NCBI GenBank assembly: GCA_947304475.1
Contig: CAMZBE010000009.1
Location: 1-12,309, forward strand
DNA: 12,309 nucleotides
Source: an uncultured Clostridia bacterium
GTDB lineage: Bacteria > Bacillota > Clostridia > Oscillospirales > CAG-272
Direction of reading: 5' to 3'
Part shown: positions 1 to 7,536 of the stretch, in pieces
How positions within the stretch are numbered: the stretch's first letter is position 1
How the letters are laid out: each line of letters opens with the position of its first letter
Position numbers and translations under genes: made by a program
The notes under the pieces: model-generated
Told to the model about the DNA's origin: nothing
The model's input: the letters and a program-made list of their open reading frames with translations, nothing else
Databases searched by the model: none

Positions 1-144
1 CTCTCCCATACGGAGCAGCGGGATCTCACGACCGAGTACCGAACGTCCGAGCAGCGTACGGGAAAGCGCCGGATACTCCCCCGTGAGTTCGTCGATCACC
101 GCTCTTCGCTCCGCGTCGTCGGGGCGTGCAGGGATCTGTGTCAT
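1..144 (-). CDS. N-terminal fragment, probable M14 family zinc carboxypeptidase (runs off left edge)
   Basis: Only the first 48 residues lie in the window. The ATG at 144 is preceded by a purine-rich AGGGGGAG ribosome binding site about 5 nt upstream, and the frame stays open to the edge. The visible part reads as a short helical start followed by EYPALSRTLLGRSVLGREIP. The pattern YP..(x)..iGrSvlGReI is the usual opening of M14 metallocarboxypeptidases, just before the first zinc-binding HxxE motif, which would lie off the window. In Clostridia such enzymes often cleave peptidoglycan peptides (gamma-D-glutamyl-diaminopimelate type) or general peptides. The specificity cannot be told from this fragment. 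No signal peptide is visible at this start, so the protein may be cytoplasmic. The family call rests on this short motif only. Confidence 0.6.
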   Translation of the reverse strand, partial: MTQIPARPDDAERRAVIDELTGEYPALSRTLLGRSVLGREIPLLRMGE

Positions 145-171
145 CTTCTCTCCCCCTTCGCTTTTTGTTTG

Positions 172-200
172 AGTATATGCGGAAAAGGGACGGGAGAGAA
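172..200 (-). promoter_or_regulatory. Possible promoter of the M14 peptidase gene
   Basis: On the minus strand a TATACT -10 element (177-172) lies about 28 nt upstream of the start codon. The best -35 at 17-bp spacing is TTCTCT (200-195), which is weak. Read together with the aldolase terminator upstream, it suggests the peptidase has its own promoter. It is only a pattern match. Confidence 0.35.
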
Positions 201-270
201 CGCCCCCTTTCTGTCTGTTTTCACGCCGATCGCAGGAAGGCATCTCGCGTTCCCCGAGCAAAGCGCGGGA

Positions 271-523
271 ATATACCGCAAGCGCCGCAGGCGGTTATAT
301 CGTGCGGTCGTGCCTCCGGCACGCCGCATATCGTACGACCGCGCAACGGTCGCCTCTTCGTTCTCTGCCTCCCCTACGGGGGAGGCTACGGGAGATCCCC
401 GCTTTTGGTCAAACAAAACGTTTCCCGCGCCGGATCCGGCGCGGGAAACTCATAACTTTTGCCGCTTGCGGTAAAATCATAACTGCTCCGAAGGAGCGTC
501 CTCACGTTGCGCCGCGGCGCAAC
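271..523. repeat. Cluster of inverted repeats in the aldolase-peptidase gap
   Basis: The 390-nt gap between the peptidase and fba contains no convincing gene but at least seven stem-loops in a row. They are: 271-300 (arms ATAT/ACCGC with one bulge); 304-327 (GCGG-CGTGCC, loop TCC); alternative pairings 304-311 with 335-342 and 336-341 with 347-352; 367-386 (8-bp GCCTCCCC arm, loop TACG); the 30-bp palindrome 420-449; 462-471; 485-497 (GCTCC/GGAGC); and 506-523 (18-bp perfect palindrome). The octamer TCATAACT occurs twice, at 450-457 and 477-484, either side of the small hairpin. The modular look suggests REP-like extragenic repeats rather than one structured RNA, but no second genomic copy can be seen here. 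Confidence 0.6.
407..449 (-). terminator. Probable rho-independent terminator of fba
   Basis: A perfect 30-bp palindrome (420-449) with 15-nt arms starting GTTTCCCGCGCCG is followed, on the minus strand, by GTTTTGTTTGACC. A GC-rich stem with a T-rich tail fits an intrinsic terminator for the leftward aldolase transcript, about 85 nt after the stop codon. The plus-strand side has only a weak T tail. Confidence 0.6.
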
Positions 524-534
524 CCCTAACTCTC

Positions 535-1398
535 TTACGCTTTTCCGACCGAGCCGAAGAGTTCCATCTTCTCTCTGACGGTCGCTTTGATCGCCTCGAC
601 GCCCGGAGCGAGCAGTTTGCGGGGATCGAAGCCCTTGCCTTCGAGGTCCTTGCCTTCCTCAATATACTTGCGGACCGCGGCGGCGAAGGTGAGTTGGCAT
701 TCGGTGTTGACGTTGATTTTCGCAACACCGAGCGAGATGGCGCGACGGATCATATCGGCGGGGATCCCGGTTCCGCCGTGGAGAACCAGCGGCATCTTCC
801 CGGTCTTTTCCTGCACGGCGGCGAGCGTCTCGAACGACAGTCCCTTCCAGTTGGCGGGGTACTTGCCGTGGATGTTCCCGATGCCGGCAGCCAGCATGGT
901 CACGCCGAGATCGGCGATCTTCTTGCACTCGTCGGGATCGGCGCACTCGCCCATTCCGATCACGCCGTCCTCTTCACCGCCGATCGCACCGACCTCCGCT
1001 TCCAGGGACATTCCCTTCTCGCGACAGATCTTGACCAGTTCGGAGGTCTTCTCGACGTTCTCGTCGATCGGGTAGTGCGAACCGTCGAACATGATGGAGG
1101 AAAAGCCGGCGTCGATGCACTTGAAGCAGCCCTCGTAGGTGCCGTGATCGAGATGGAGCGCGACCGGGACGGTGATCTTCAGTTCACGGATCATACTCGA
1201 CACCATCGCGGCAACGGTCGAAAAGCCGCACATATACTTGCCCGCGCCCTCGGAGACGCCGAGAATGACGGGGGAACGGAGTTCCTCGGCGGTCTGAAGG
1301 ATCGCCTTCGTCCATTCGAGATTGTTGATGTTGAACTGACCGACGGCGTACTTGCCCGCCACCGCCTTTTCAAGCATTTCTTTTGCGGAAACCAGCAT
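535..1398 (-). CDS. fba: Class II fructose-1,6-bisphosphate aldolase
   Basis: This 287-aa cytosolic enzyme reversibly cleaves fructose 1,6-bisphosphate to dihydroxyacetone phosphate and glyceraldehyde 3-phosphate in glycolysis and gluconeogenesis. It is a metal-dependent TIM barrel, and all landmarks are present. These include GQFNINNLEW near the N-terminus (20-29), LHLDHG with the catalytic Asp84 and zinc ligand His85, FDGSHYPIDENV (104-115), and EAEVGAIGGEEDG (133-145). GIGNIHGKYP carries His177, LVLHGGTGIP carries His207, and KINVNTE (227-233) forms the phosphate/substrate site. The C-terminus ends FGSVGKA, as in many Firmicutes aldolases. Its length is normal for the roughly 285-residue Gram-positive group. 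The ATG at 1398 has an excellent AGGAGG (1413-1408) 9 nt upstream. Related class II enzymes act on tagatose bisphosphate, but the closeness to clostridial FBA and the absence of sugar-utilisation neighbours favour the glycolytic role. The gene appears monocistronic. Confidence 0.95.
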   Translation of the reverse strand: MLVSAKEMLEKAVAGKYAVGQFNINNLEWTKAILQTAEELRSPVILGVSEGAGKYMCGFSTVAAMVSSMIRELKITVPVALHLDHGTYEGCFKCIDAGFSSIMFDGSHYPIDENVEKTSELVKICREKGMSLEAEVGAIGGEEDGVIGMGECADPDECKKIADLGVTMLAAGIGNIHGKYPANWKGLSFETLAAVQEKTGKMPLVLHGGTGIPADMIRRAISLGVAKINVNTECQLTFAAAVRKYIEEGKDLEGKGFDPRKLLAPGVEAIKATVREKMELFGSVGKA

Positions 1399-1434
1399 TT
1401 TATCTTTCCTCCTGCGAGTTGTTTTATCACTTTT

Positions 1435-1463
1435 ATTTTACAACACCCCGGGCGAAAAATCAA
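1435..1463 (-). promoter_or_regulatory. Promoter of fba
   Basis: On the minus strand a -35 TTGATT (1463-1458) and a -10 TAAAAT (1440-1435) are separated by exactly 17 bp. This predicts a start near 1428 and a roughly 30-nt leader carrying the AGGAGG site. It is a good match to the housekeeping sigma factor consensus. Confidence 0.65.
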
Positions 1464-1552
1464 GTGTTTTTTCGCTTTTTCCGTCGCTTTTCGATCGCGT
1501 TTTCCACGCCGGTCGCGGGGCGGCGAAAAATCGCATCTTTTCGCGCATACTC

Positions 1553-1582
1553 TTGACAAGATACGAATGAAAATTATATAAT
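1553..1582 (+). promoter_or_regulatory. Promoter of the DUF4011 helicase gene
   Basis: Consensus TTGACA (1553-1558) and TATAAT (1577-1582) are spaced by 18 bp, with the AT-rich stretch AAATTATATAATATA around the -10. Transcription should begin near 1589, giving a leader of about 65 nt before the proposed TTG start. It diverges from the fba promoter, with about 90 bp between the two -35 boxes. Confidence 0.75.
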
Positions 1583-1591
1583 ATAGGCAAT

Positions 1592-1620
1592 AATGGGTGA
1601 GAATGCTTTTCTCATCCGTT
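1592..1620 (+). promoter_or_regulatory. Stem-loop at the 5' end of the helicase mRNA leader
   Basis: Positions 1592-1603 pair with 1609-1620 to give a 12-bp stem (two G-U pairs) closed by a TGCTT loop. It lies right after the predicted transcription start and about 20 nt before the AGGAGG site. It could be a 5' stabilising hairpin or a binding site for a regulator. No known riboswitch or attenuator is recognised, and there is no T tract that would make it a terminator. Confidence 0.5.
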
Positions 1621-1638
1621 CGGAACTGTCACCACGTC

Positions 1639-1644
1639 AGGAGG
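1639..1644 (+). promoter_or_regulatory. Ribosome binding site that fixes the helicase start
   Basis: A full AGGAGG sits 9 nt before the in-frame TTG at 1654 and only 3 nt before another TTG at 1648. The upstream in-frame GTG at 1597 and ATG at 1603 have no such site and lie inside the leader hairpin. TTG at 1654 is therefore the best start. Confidence 0.75.
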
Positions 1645-1653
1645 ACTTTGGGT

Positions 1654-4600
1654 TTGGATACGATCGCGACCATATCGGCGCTGTTTTCCCCGGTGATGAA
1701 CTTCGCTCTCCAGCAGAGCGGGATCCCCGTGATCCGGGAGATCCGGATCAGAAATACGACCGGCAGAACTCTGTCCGGTCTTTCGGTGTCGGTCAAGAGC
1801 GATCCGGCGATCTTCCGCCCCGCCGTCTTCCCCGTCGAAGAGGTGCGTCCCCGCGCCGACTACGAGATCCTCTCCCCCGAACTCCAGATGTACGCCTCGA
1901 CGCTCATCACCCTGACGGCGGCGCAGGACACCGTGATCCGCGTGACGCTCACCCTCGACGGCGAGACGGTTTCCGAAACCGAAGCGACCGTCCGCCTGCT
2001 CGCCTACGACGAATGGGCGGGGGCGAAACTCTTTCCCGAAACGACCGGCGCGTTCGTGCAGCCGGGGCATCCGTACCTCTCCGACCTGATGAAGATCGCG
2101 GGTTCCGAACTCAAACGCCTGTCACGCGAAAGTTCGTTCCCGGGCTATAAGAAAAAGGATCCCGGATCGGTCCTCAAACAGTTTGAGGCGATCTTTCTTG
2201 CCCTGCAGGACGAGAAGTTCCGCGTCAAGGAGACCACCGCCGGCTACGACGATCCCGGACAGCGGATCCGGCTTCCCGAAACCCTGAAAGTCAAACGCGA
2301 ATGCGCGACGCTCGACCTTGCACTGCTCTTTGCGGCATGCCTTGAGGCGGCGGATCTCAACCCGATCGTCGTGTTCGAGAAACGCACCTGTTACGTCGGC
2401 GTCTGGCTGATCGACACCTTCTTCTCCGAGAGCATTCAGGACGACGCGACGCAACTCACCAAACGCGCGGCGGAGGGCATTGAGGAACTCGCCTTCGTGT
2501 CGCTCGCCGGCTTCTCCGAGAAGACCGAATTCAAAACCGCGGTCGCGGCGGCGAACGCCAGGCTCGCGGATGAGGACCGCTTCTGGTTCGCGCTCGATCT
2601 CCGTCGCGTACGCGCCGGCGGGATCCTGCCCATGCCGCTCCGGCGGCTCGACGCGAAGGGCAATCCGCTCTTCGATTTCGTCCCCTCGACGGCGAAACGG
2701 ACCGGCGAGGACGGCGATCAGGCGGGCGCCAAACGGACGGCGAAGCGGGCGGGTTCGACCGAGATGACGCGCGAACAGATGTGGGAAAGAAAACTGCTCG
2801 ACCTGTCGCTCCGCAACACGCTTCTGAATTATTCGTTCTACCGTTCCTCGGTGCAGATCCTGGTCGGTCAGGTCGAGGAACTCTTCGATCCCCTGACGCG
2901 CGACGACGTCGAGTACGCGGTGCTCGCGCGCCCGAAGGAACCCGAGATCCCCGTCGGGGACGGCAAAGGGCTTGTCAACCTGCGCCACGCCGCCGATCCC
3001 ATTCGCAATTTCCTGCGTTCGGAATTCCGGCAGAGACGCATCCACACCACGACCGAACCCGACGACCTCTCCGGCACGCTGAACAATTTGTTCCGTACCG
3101 CGAAGACGGGATTGGAAGAGAGCGGCGCCAACACGCTCTACCTCGCGTTCGGTTTCCTGCGCTGGTACGAGTCCGACGCGTCGCAGAAACCCCACTACGC
3201 CCCTCTGGTCCTGCTCCCGGTCGAACTGGTCCGCGCCTCGGTGCGCAAGGACTTTTTGCTCCGGGCGCGTGAAGACGAACCGCGCTTCAATATCACCCTG
3301 CTCGAAATGCTCCGCAACAGTTACGGCGTGACGATCCCCGACGTCGATCCGCTTCCGCAGAACGAGAACCGCGACCGGAGCATCCGCGACGTCTTCTCCG
3401 CGGTGCGCAACGCGGTGATGAAGATGAAGCGTTGGGAAGTTCTGGAGTCGGTGATCCTCTCCAACTTTTCGTTTGCCAACTTCATTATGTATAACGACCT
3501 GCGCCGCCGCTCCGCGGATCTCAAGGCGAACAAAGTCGTCTCTTCCCTGCTGTCCGGTCGCCTGACCTGGCGGGACACCGACGAATTCCTGCTTCCCGAC
3601 CAACTCGACAACACGGTCGATCCCGTCGACGTGGCGGCGCCGCTGCCCGCCGATTCCTCGCAACTTTCCGCCGTCTGCGCCGCGGGCGAGGGCAAGACCT
3701 TCGTTCTGCACGGTCCTCCAGGCACCGGAAAATCGCAGACCATTACCAATATGATCACCAACGCCCTCTACCACGGGAAGTCGGTTCTTTTCATCGCGGA
3801 AAAGATGGCGGCTCTCTCGGTGGTGCAGAAGCGTCTGGAAGCCATCGGGATCGCCCCGTTCTGCCTCGAACTGCACTCGAACAAGGCGAAGAAAGCCGAC
3901 GTCCTCGGTCAACTCGACCGCACGCTGCAGTCGGCGAAGATCAAGACGCCGGAAGAGTTCACCGCCGAAGCGGAACGCCTGCGCCGTATGCGCACGCAAC
4001 TGAACGACACGGTCAGCGCGATCGGGCGGATCCGCCCCTTCGGGTTCTCGCTCTACGACGCGATCGTCCGCTTCGAGCAGTATAAGGACGCGCCGGATCT
4101 GAAGATCTTTACGGGCGAGGCGGTCGCCGCCCTGACCGCCGAGACGCCGAGGCGGCACGAAGCCGTGATCGGCAAACTCCGCGTCGCCGCAGACGCGGTA
4201 GGCGGCGTGCACAAGAACCCCTTCGCGATCTACCAGAGACGCGATTATTCGCTCCAACTGAAACAGAAATTCGCCGAGTCGCTCGTCAACCTGACCGAGA
4301 GCGGCACCGACCTGCAGAAGAACCTGGTCGCGCTCGCGCGTCTGATCCCCTTCCGCAATCTGCACACCTATCAGCAGATCAAATCCATCTCGGAACTCTG
4401 CGCGATCCTCTCGGAGGTCAATCTGCTCCCTGCGGGGCTGACCACCAACAAGAACCTGCCGCTCAACCGCGAACGGATCCTCGACATCTGCCACGCGGGA
4501 CAGGCGCGCGACGATCTGCACGCCGCGCTGCTCTCGCGCTTCTCCGAAGGCATCCTCAACTTCGACGCGGCGACCAACCTGCAGCGCATCAAGCAGGCGC

Positions 4601-7473
4601 AGTCGAGAAGCCCGATCACCGGCTTCTTCCGCCGCCGCTCGATCTGCCGCCGCCTCGCCTCGTTCGGCAAGACGGCGAAACCCTGCCGCACCCGCGAGAC
4701 GGTCAAGATCCTGAACGACATCCTGAAGTACCAGGAATCCGCCCGCACGGTGCGCGAAAACAACCTCTGCGAGGTCATCTTCGGAGAGGTCTGGGATCGC
4801 GGACACTGCGATTTCCGTATGTTGGAACAGATGTTCCTGCAGGCGGTCGACATCATCCGGCTCTGCGGCGAGATCTGCACCAACCCGGAGAACCGCTCGC
4901 TCGTGCTGGTCAAGATCGGCGCTTTAACCGAAGAGGGGATGTTCGCCGAACGCACCGCGCTCTTCCGCACGGTGTCCCAGGCGTTCAACGCCTTCATCGC
5001 GGCGGAGGACGCCCTCGCGTCGCTCTGCGAAAACGACGCCGCCCGCTGGCGCGCACAGCCAGGCTGGCTGATCAATCAAAAGAAACTTGCCGAGACCTGT
5101 CTCTCCCGGATCGATACGCTCCGCGACTGGAACGGCTATCTCGGCGTCCGCGAAGAGGCGGAAAAAGCCGGGCTCGGCGTGCTCTGCCAGGCGCTTGAAG
5201 CCGGGAAGATCGAGACCGAACAACTGATCCCGACCTACCGCCGCAATCTCGCCTACGCCTGCGCTGCCTACGTCATCGACGGAGAAGAGGCGCTCTCGGA
5301 CTTCAACGGAGCGCTGGTCGAAGAGAAGATCCGGCAGTTCGCGAAGATCAACGCCAACTTCGAGAATCTGACCAAACAGGAACTCGCCGCCATGCTCAGT
5401 TCGAAGATCCCGAACGCGATGGACAACGCCTCGGCGTCCTCGGAGATCTCGATTTTGCAGCGTGCGATCCTCTCGGGCGGGCGCGGGATCGCGATCCGCA
5501 AACTCTTCGACAGTATCCCGAACCTGCTCCGCTGTCTCTGCCCGTGTATGCTGATGTCGCCCATCTCGGTCGCGCAGTATATCGATCCGTCCTTCCCGAA
5601 ATTCGACCTCGTGATCTTCGACGAGGCGTCCCAGATGCCGACCTGCGAGGCGGTGGGCGCGATCGCGCGCGGCAACGACCTGATCGTCGTCGGCGACCCC
5701 AAGCAACTCCCGCCGACCAGTTTCTTCATGACCGTCCGCAACGACGAGGACAATATCGAAAAAGAAGACCTCGAAAGCATCCTCGACGACTGCCTTGCGC
5801 TCGGAATGCCCGAGGAGCATCTGCGCTGGCACTACCGTTCGCGGCATGAAAGTCTGATCGCATTCAGCAACCGGCAGTACTACGAAAACAAACTCTACAC
5901 CTTCCCCTCTCCGAACGATCGCGTCAGCCGCGTCAGTTTCGTCAAGGTCGACGGCTTCTACGACAGGGGACGGTCCAAGCAGAACAAGGCGGAAGCGCAG
6001 GCGATCGTCGCCGAGATCGTCCGCCGTCTCAAGAAACCCGAACTCGCCAAGCAGAGCGTCGGCGTGGTCACCTTCTCGTCGGTGCAGCAACTTCTGATCG
6101 AAGACCTGCTTGAAGCCGAATTCCGCAAGAACCCGAAACTCGAAGAGGCGGCGCTCGGTATGTACGAGCCCATCTTCGTAAAGAACCTCGAAAACGTGCA
6201 GGGGGACGAACGCGACGTCATCATGTTCTCGGTCTGCTACGGTCCCGACAAGAACGGGCAGGTCGCGATGAACTTCGGACCTCTGAACCGCGACGGGGGC
6301 TGGCGGCGTCTCAACGTGGCGACCTCCCGCGCGCGGCGTGAGATGATCGTCTTCTCGACCTTGCTCCCCGACCAGATCGACCTCAACCGGACCACGTCGG
6401 AGGGCGTGATCGGTCTGCGCTCCTTCCTCTCCTTCGCCATGTCGGGCAACAGCAGTCTGCCGACGCGTCCGGGCGACCGGACAAGTGGCGACGGTATCGC
6501 CGAAAACGTGGCGGCGGCGCTGCGGCAACTCGGTTACGAAGTCGACACGCACGTCGGCTGCTCGGAATACAAGATCGACATCGCGATCCGCGATCCGCTC
6601 CGCGAGGGCGAATACCTGCTCGGTATCCTCTGCGACGGCGAAAGCGCGGGTCAGGAGACGGCGCACGACCGCCTGATCCTGCAAGACCAGATCCTCGCGT
6701 CGCTCGGATGGAAGATCCATCGGCTCTGGCTGCTCGACTGGTGGGACGCCCCGGCGAAGGAACTCGAAAAGATCCGCAACCTCGCCGAAGAAGCGAAACT
6801 CCGTCCGATCCTCTACGATACGCCCGCGCCCGCCGCGCCCGCGCCGACCGTGTTCGAGACGGTGGCGAGATCCGAGCGTAAGCGCGAGAGCGACGTCTTC
6901 CCGATCTATCCCGTCACGCAGTTTGAAGATATGGACGAGAGTATGGTCGGCGCAGACCTCTTCTGCGACGTCATCAACAAGACGCGGATCGTGATGCAGA
7001 TGGATAAGATCCTGCACCTCGAAGGTCCGATCAGCCGGACGCTGTTGGTCAAACGGCTGCTGACGGCGTGGGGGATCCCGCGCACCTCTCCCAAGATCGA
7101 GCGGTCGATCGACGAGAAACTCCGCTTCATCGACCACAAGACGACGCAGACGGCGAGCAACCACTTCTACTGGCTGACCGATCCCGAAACCACGCCGGTC
7201 TCACCGCGTATTCCCGATCCCGCCGATCCCAAGAACACGCGCCGCGACTTCAACGATATTCCGACCGAGGAGATCGCCGCCGCCGTGCGGTCGGTGGTCA
7301 CACGGCAATACAGTCTGACGACCGAGGACCTCTACAAAGAAGTTTCGCGCATCTTCGGCTATTCGAGAATGATGCAGGCGATGGTCCCCTTCCTCGCGGA
7401 AGGCGTCACCTACGCGTCCTCGCACGGGTGGGTAGCCGAGTTGAACGGGCGCATCTTCGTCAAGGTGCATTGA
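1654..7473 (+). CDS. DUF4011-SF1 helicase-Vsr-like nuclease-DUF3320 giant protein, putative anti-phage defence
   Basis: The gene encodes 1939 aa from the TTG at 1654. Domains run as follows. There is a beta-sandwich-like N-terminus (about 10-120) and a transglutaminase-like segment (about 200-255). DUF4011 starts at WERKLLDLSLRNTLLNYSF (377 on), with LYLAFGFLRWYES and APLVLLPVEL. The SF1 helicase core follows: Walker A GPPGTGKSQT (687 on, nt 3712), motif Ia VLFIAEKMAALSVV, a roughly 550-aa helical insertion, Walker B FDEASQ (D1323-E1324, nt 5620), GDPKQLPP (nt 5692), LRWHYRSRHESLIAF, VQGDERDVI (nt 6196) and ATSRARREM (nt 6319). A Vsr/MTES_1575-like nuclease domain (about 1613-1695) carries D1642, LCDG and LGWKIHRLW. 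The tail is a DUF3320-type winged helix. The helicase is intact, but catalytic positions in the transglutaminase and nuclease parts look changed. The architecture matches, from memory, single-gene DUF4011-helicase-Vsr defence proteins. Its role here is inferred. It stands alone with its own promoter and terminator. Confidence 0.88.
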   Translation: MDTIATISALFSPVMNFALQQSGIPVIREIRIRNTTGRTLSGLSVSVKSDPAIFRPAVFPVEEVRPRADYEILSPELQMYASTLITLTAAQDTVIRVTLTLDGETVSETEATVRLLAYDEWAGAKLFPETTGAFVQPGHPYLSDLMKIAGSELKRLSRESSFPGYKKKDPGSVLKQFEAIFLALQDEKFRVKETTAGYDDPGQRIRLPETLKVKRECATLDLALLFAACLEAADLNPIVVFEKRTCYVGVWLIDTFFSESIQDDATQLTKRAAEGIEELAFVSLAGFSEKTEFKTAVAAANARLADEDRFWFALDLRRVRAGGILPMPLRRLDAKGNPLFDFVPSTAKRTGEDGDQAGAKRTAKRAGSTEMTREQMWERKLLDLSLRNTLLNYSFYRSSVQILVGQVEELFDPLTRDDVEYAVLARPKEPEIPVGDGKGLVNLRHAADPIRNFLRSEFRQRRIHTTTEPDDLSGTLNNLFRTAKTGLEESGANTLYLAFGFLRWYESDASQKPHYAPLVLLPVELVRASVRKDFLLRAREDEPRFNITLLEMLRNSYGVTIPDVDPLPQNENRDRSIRDVFSAVRNAVMKMKRWEVLESVILSNFSFANFIMYNDLRRRSADLKANKVVSSLLSGRLTWRDTDEFLLPDQLDNTVDPVDVAAPLPADSSQLSAVCAAGEGKTFVLHGPPGTGKSQTITNMITNALYHGKSVLFIAEKMAALSVVQKRLEAIGIAPFCLELHSNKAKKADVLGQLDRTLQSAKIKTPEEFTAEAERLRRMRTQLNDTVSAIGRIRPFGFSLYDAIVRFEQYKDAPDLKIFTGEAVAALTAETPRRHEAVIGKLRVAADAVGGVHKNPFAIYQRRDYSLQLKQKFAESLVNLTESGTDLQKNLVALARLIPFRNLHTYQQIKSISELCAILSEVNLLPAGLTTNKNLPLNRERILDICHAGQARDDLHAALLSRFSEGILNFDAATNLQRIKQAQSRSPITGFFRRRSICRRLASFGKTAKPCRTRETVKILNDILKYQESARTVRENNLCEVIFGEVWDRGHCDFRMLEQMFLQAVDIIRLCGEICTNPENRSLVLVKIGALTEEGMFAERTALFRTVSQAFNAFIAAEDALASLCENDAARWRAQPGWLINQKKLAETCLSRIDTLRDWNGYLGVREEAEKAGLGVLCQALEAGKIETEQLIPTYRRNLAYACAAYVIDGEEALSDFNGALVEEKIRQFAKINANFENLTKQELAAMLSSKIPNAMDNASASSEISILQRAILSGGRGIAIRKLFDSIPNLLRCLCPCMLMSPISVAQYIDPSFPKFDLVIFDEASQMPTCEAVGAIARGNDLIVVGDPKQLPPTSFFMTVRNDEDNIEKEDLESILDDCLALGMPEEHLRWHYRSRHESLIAFSNRQYYENKLYTFPSPNDRVSRVSFVKVDGFYDRGRSKQNKAEAQAIVAEIVRRLKKPELAKQSVGVVTFSSVQQLLIEDLLEAEFRKNPKLEEAALGMYEPIFVKNLENVQGDERDVIMFSVCYGPDKNGQVAMNFGPLNRDGGWRRLNVATSRARREMIVFSTLLPDQIDLNRTTSEGVIGLRSFLSFAMSGNSSLPTRPGDRTSGDGIAENVAAALRQLGYEVDTHVGCSEYKIDIAIRDPLREGEYLLGILCDGESAGQETAHDRLILQDQILASLGWKIHRLWLLDWWDAPAKELEKIRNLAEEAKLRPILYDTPAPAAPAPTVFETVARSERKRESDVFPIYPVTQFEDMDESMVGADLFCDVINKTRIVMQMDKILHLEGPISRTLLVKRLLTAWGIPRTSPKIERSIDEKLRFIDHKTTQTASNHFYWLTDPETTPVSPRIPDPADPKNTRRDFNDIPTEEIAAAVRSVVTRQYSLTTEDLYKEVSRIFGYSRMMQAMVPFLAEGVTYASSHGWVAELNGRIFVKVH

Positions 7474-7482
7474 TCCCCGATC

Positions 7483-7520
7483 AAAAAAAGCCCGCGCGGC
7501 GTTTGCCGCGCGGGTTCGTT
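7483..7520. terminator. Bidirectional terminator between converging genes
   Basis: A perfect 10-bp GC stem, CCCGCGCGGC (7491-7500) with GCCGCGCGGG (7505-7514) and loop GTTT, has seven A residues on its left (7483-7489) and TTCGTTTT on its right. It can terminate the helicase transcript on the plus strand and, more strongly with its T7 tract, the acidic-protein transcript on the minus strand. Confidence 0.85.
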
Positions 7521-7536
7521 TTATATAAGGAAAGGA

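Noticed and set aside
271..523. CRISPR array
   Set aside because: Repeats are inverted, of unequal length and sequence, and there are no regular spacers or cas genes.
126..529. Short overlapping frames on both strands in the gap between the peptidase and fba
   Set aside because: They cross perfect palindromes and have Arg/Pro-rich translations without domains or ribosome binding sites. The region is better explained as structured non-coding repeats.
1464..1552. Possible leader RNA or riboswitch between the divergent promoters
   Set aside because: The stretch lies upstream of both predicted transcription starts and shows no strong fold, so it would not be transcribed from either promoter.
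2122..4806. 894-codon open frame on the minus strand inside the helicase gene
   Set aside because: It is antisense to DUF4011 and Walker A, with an Arg/Asp/Glu/Val-heavy composition and no recognisable domain. It is a shadow caused by GC-rich codon use in the real gene.
4924..7164. 746-codon open frame on the minus strand opposite the helicase motor and nuclease domains
   Set aside because: It has low-complexity, Arg/Asp/Val-rich translation and no ribosome binding site, and it mirrors conserved helicase motifs on the other strand.
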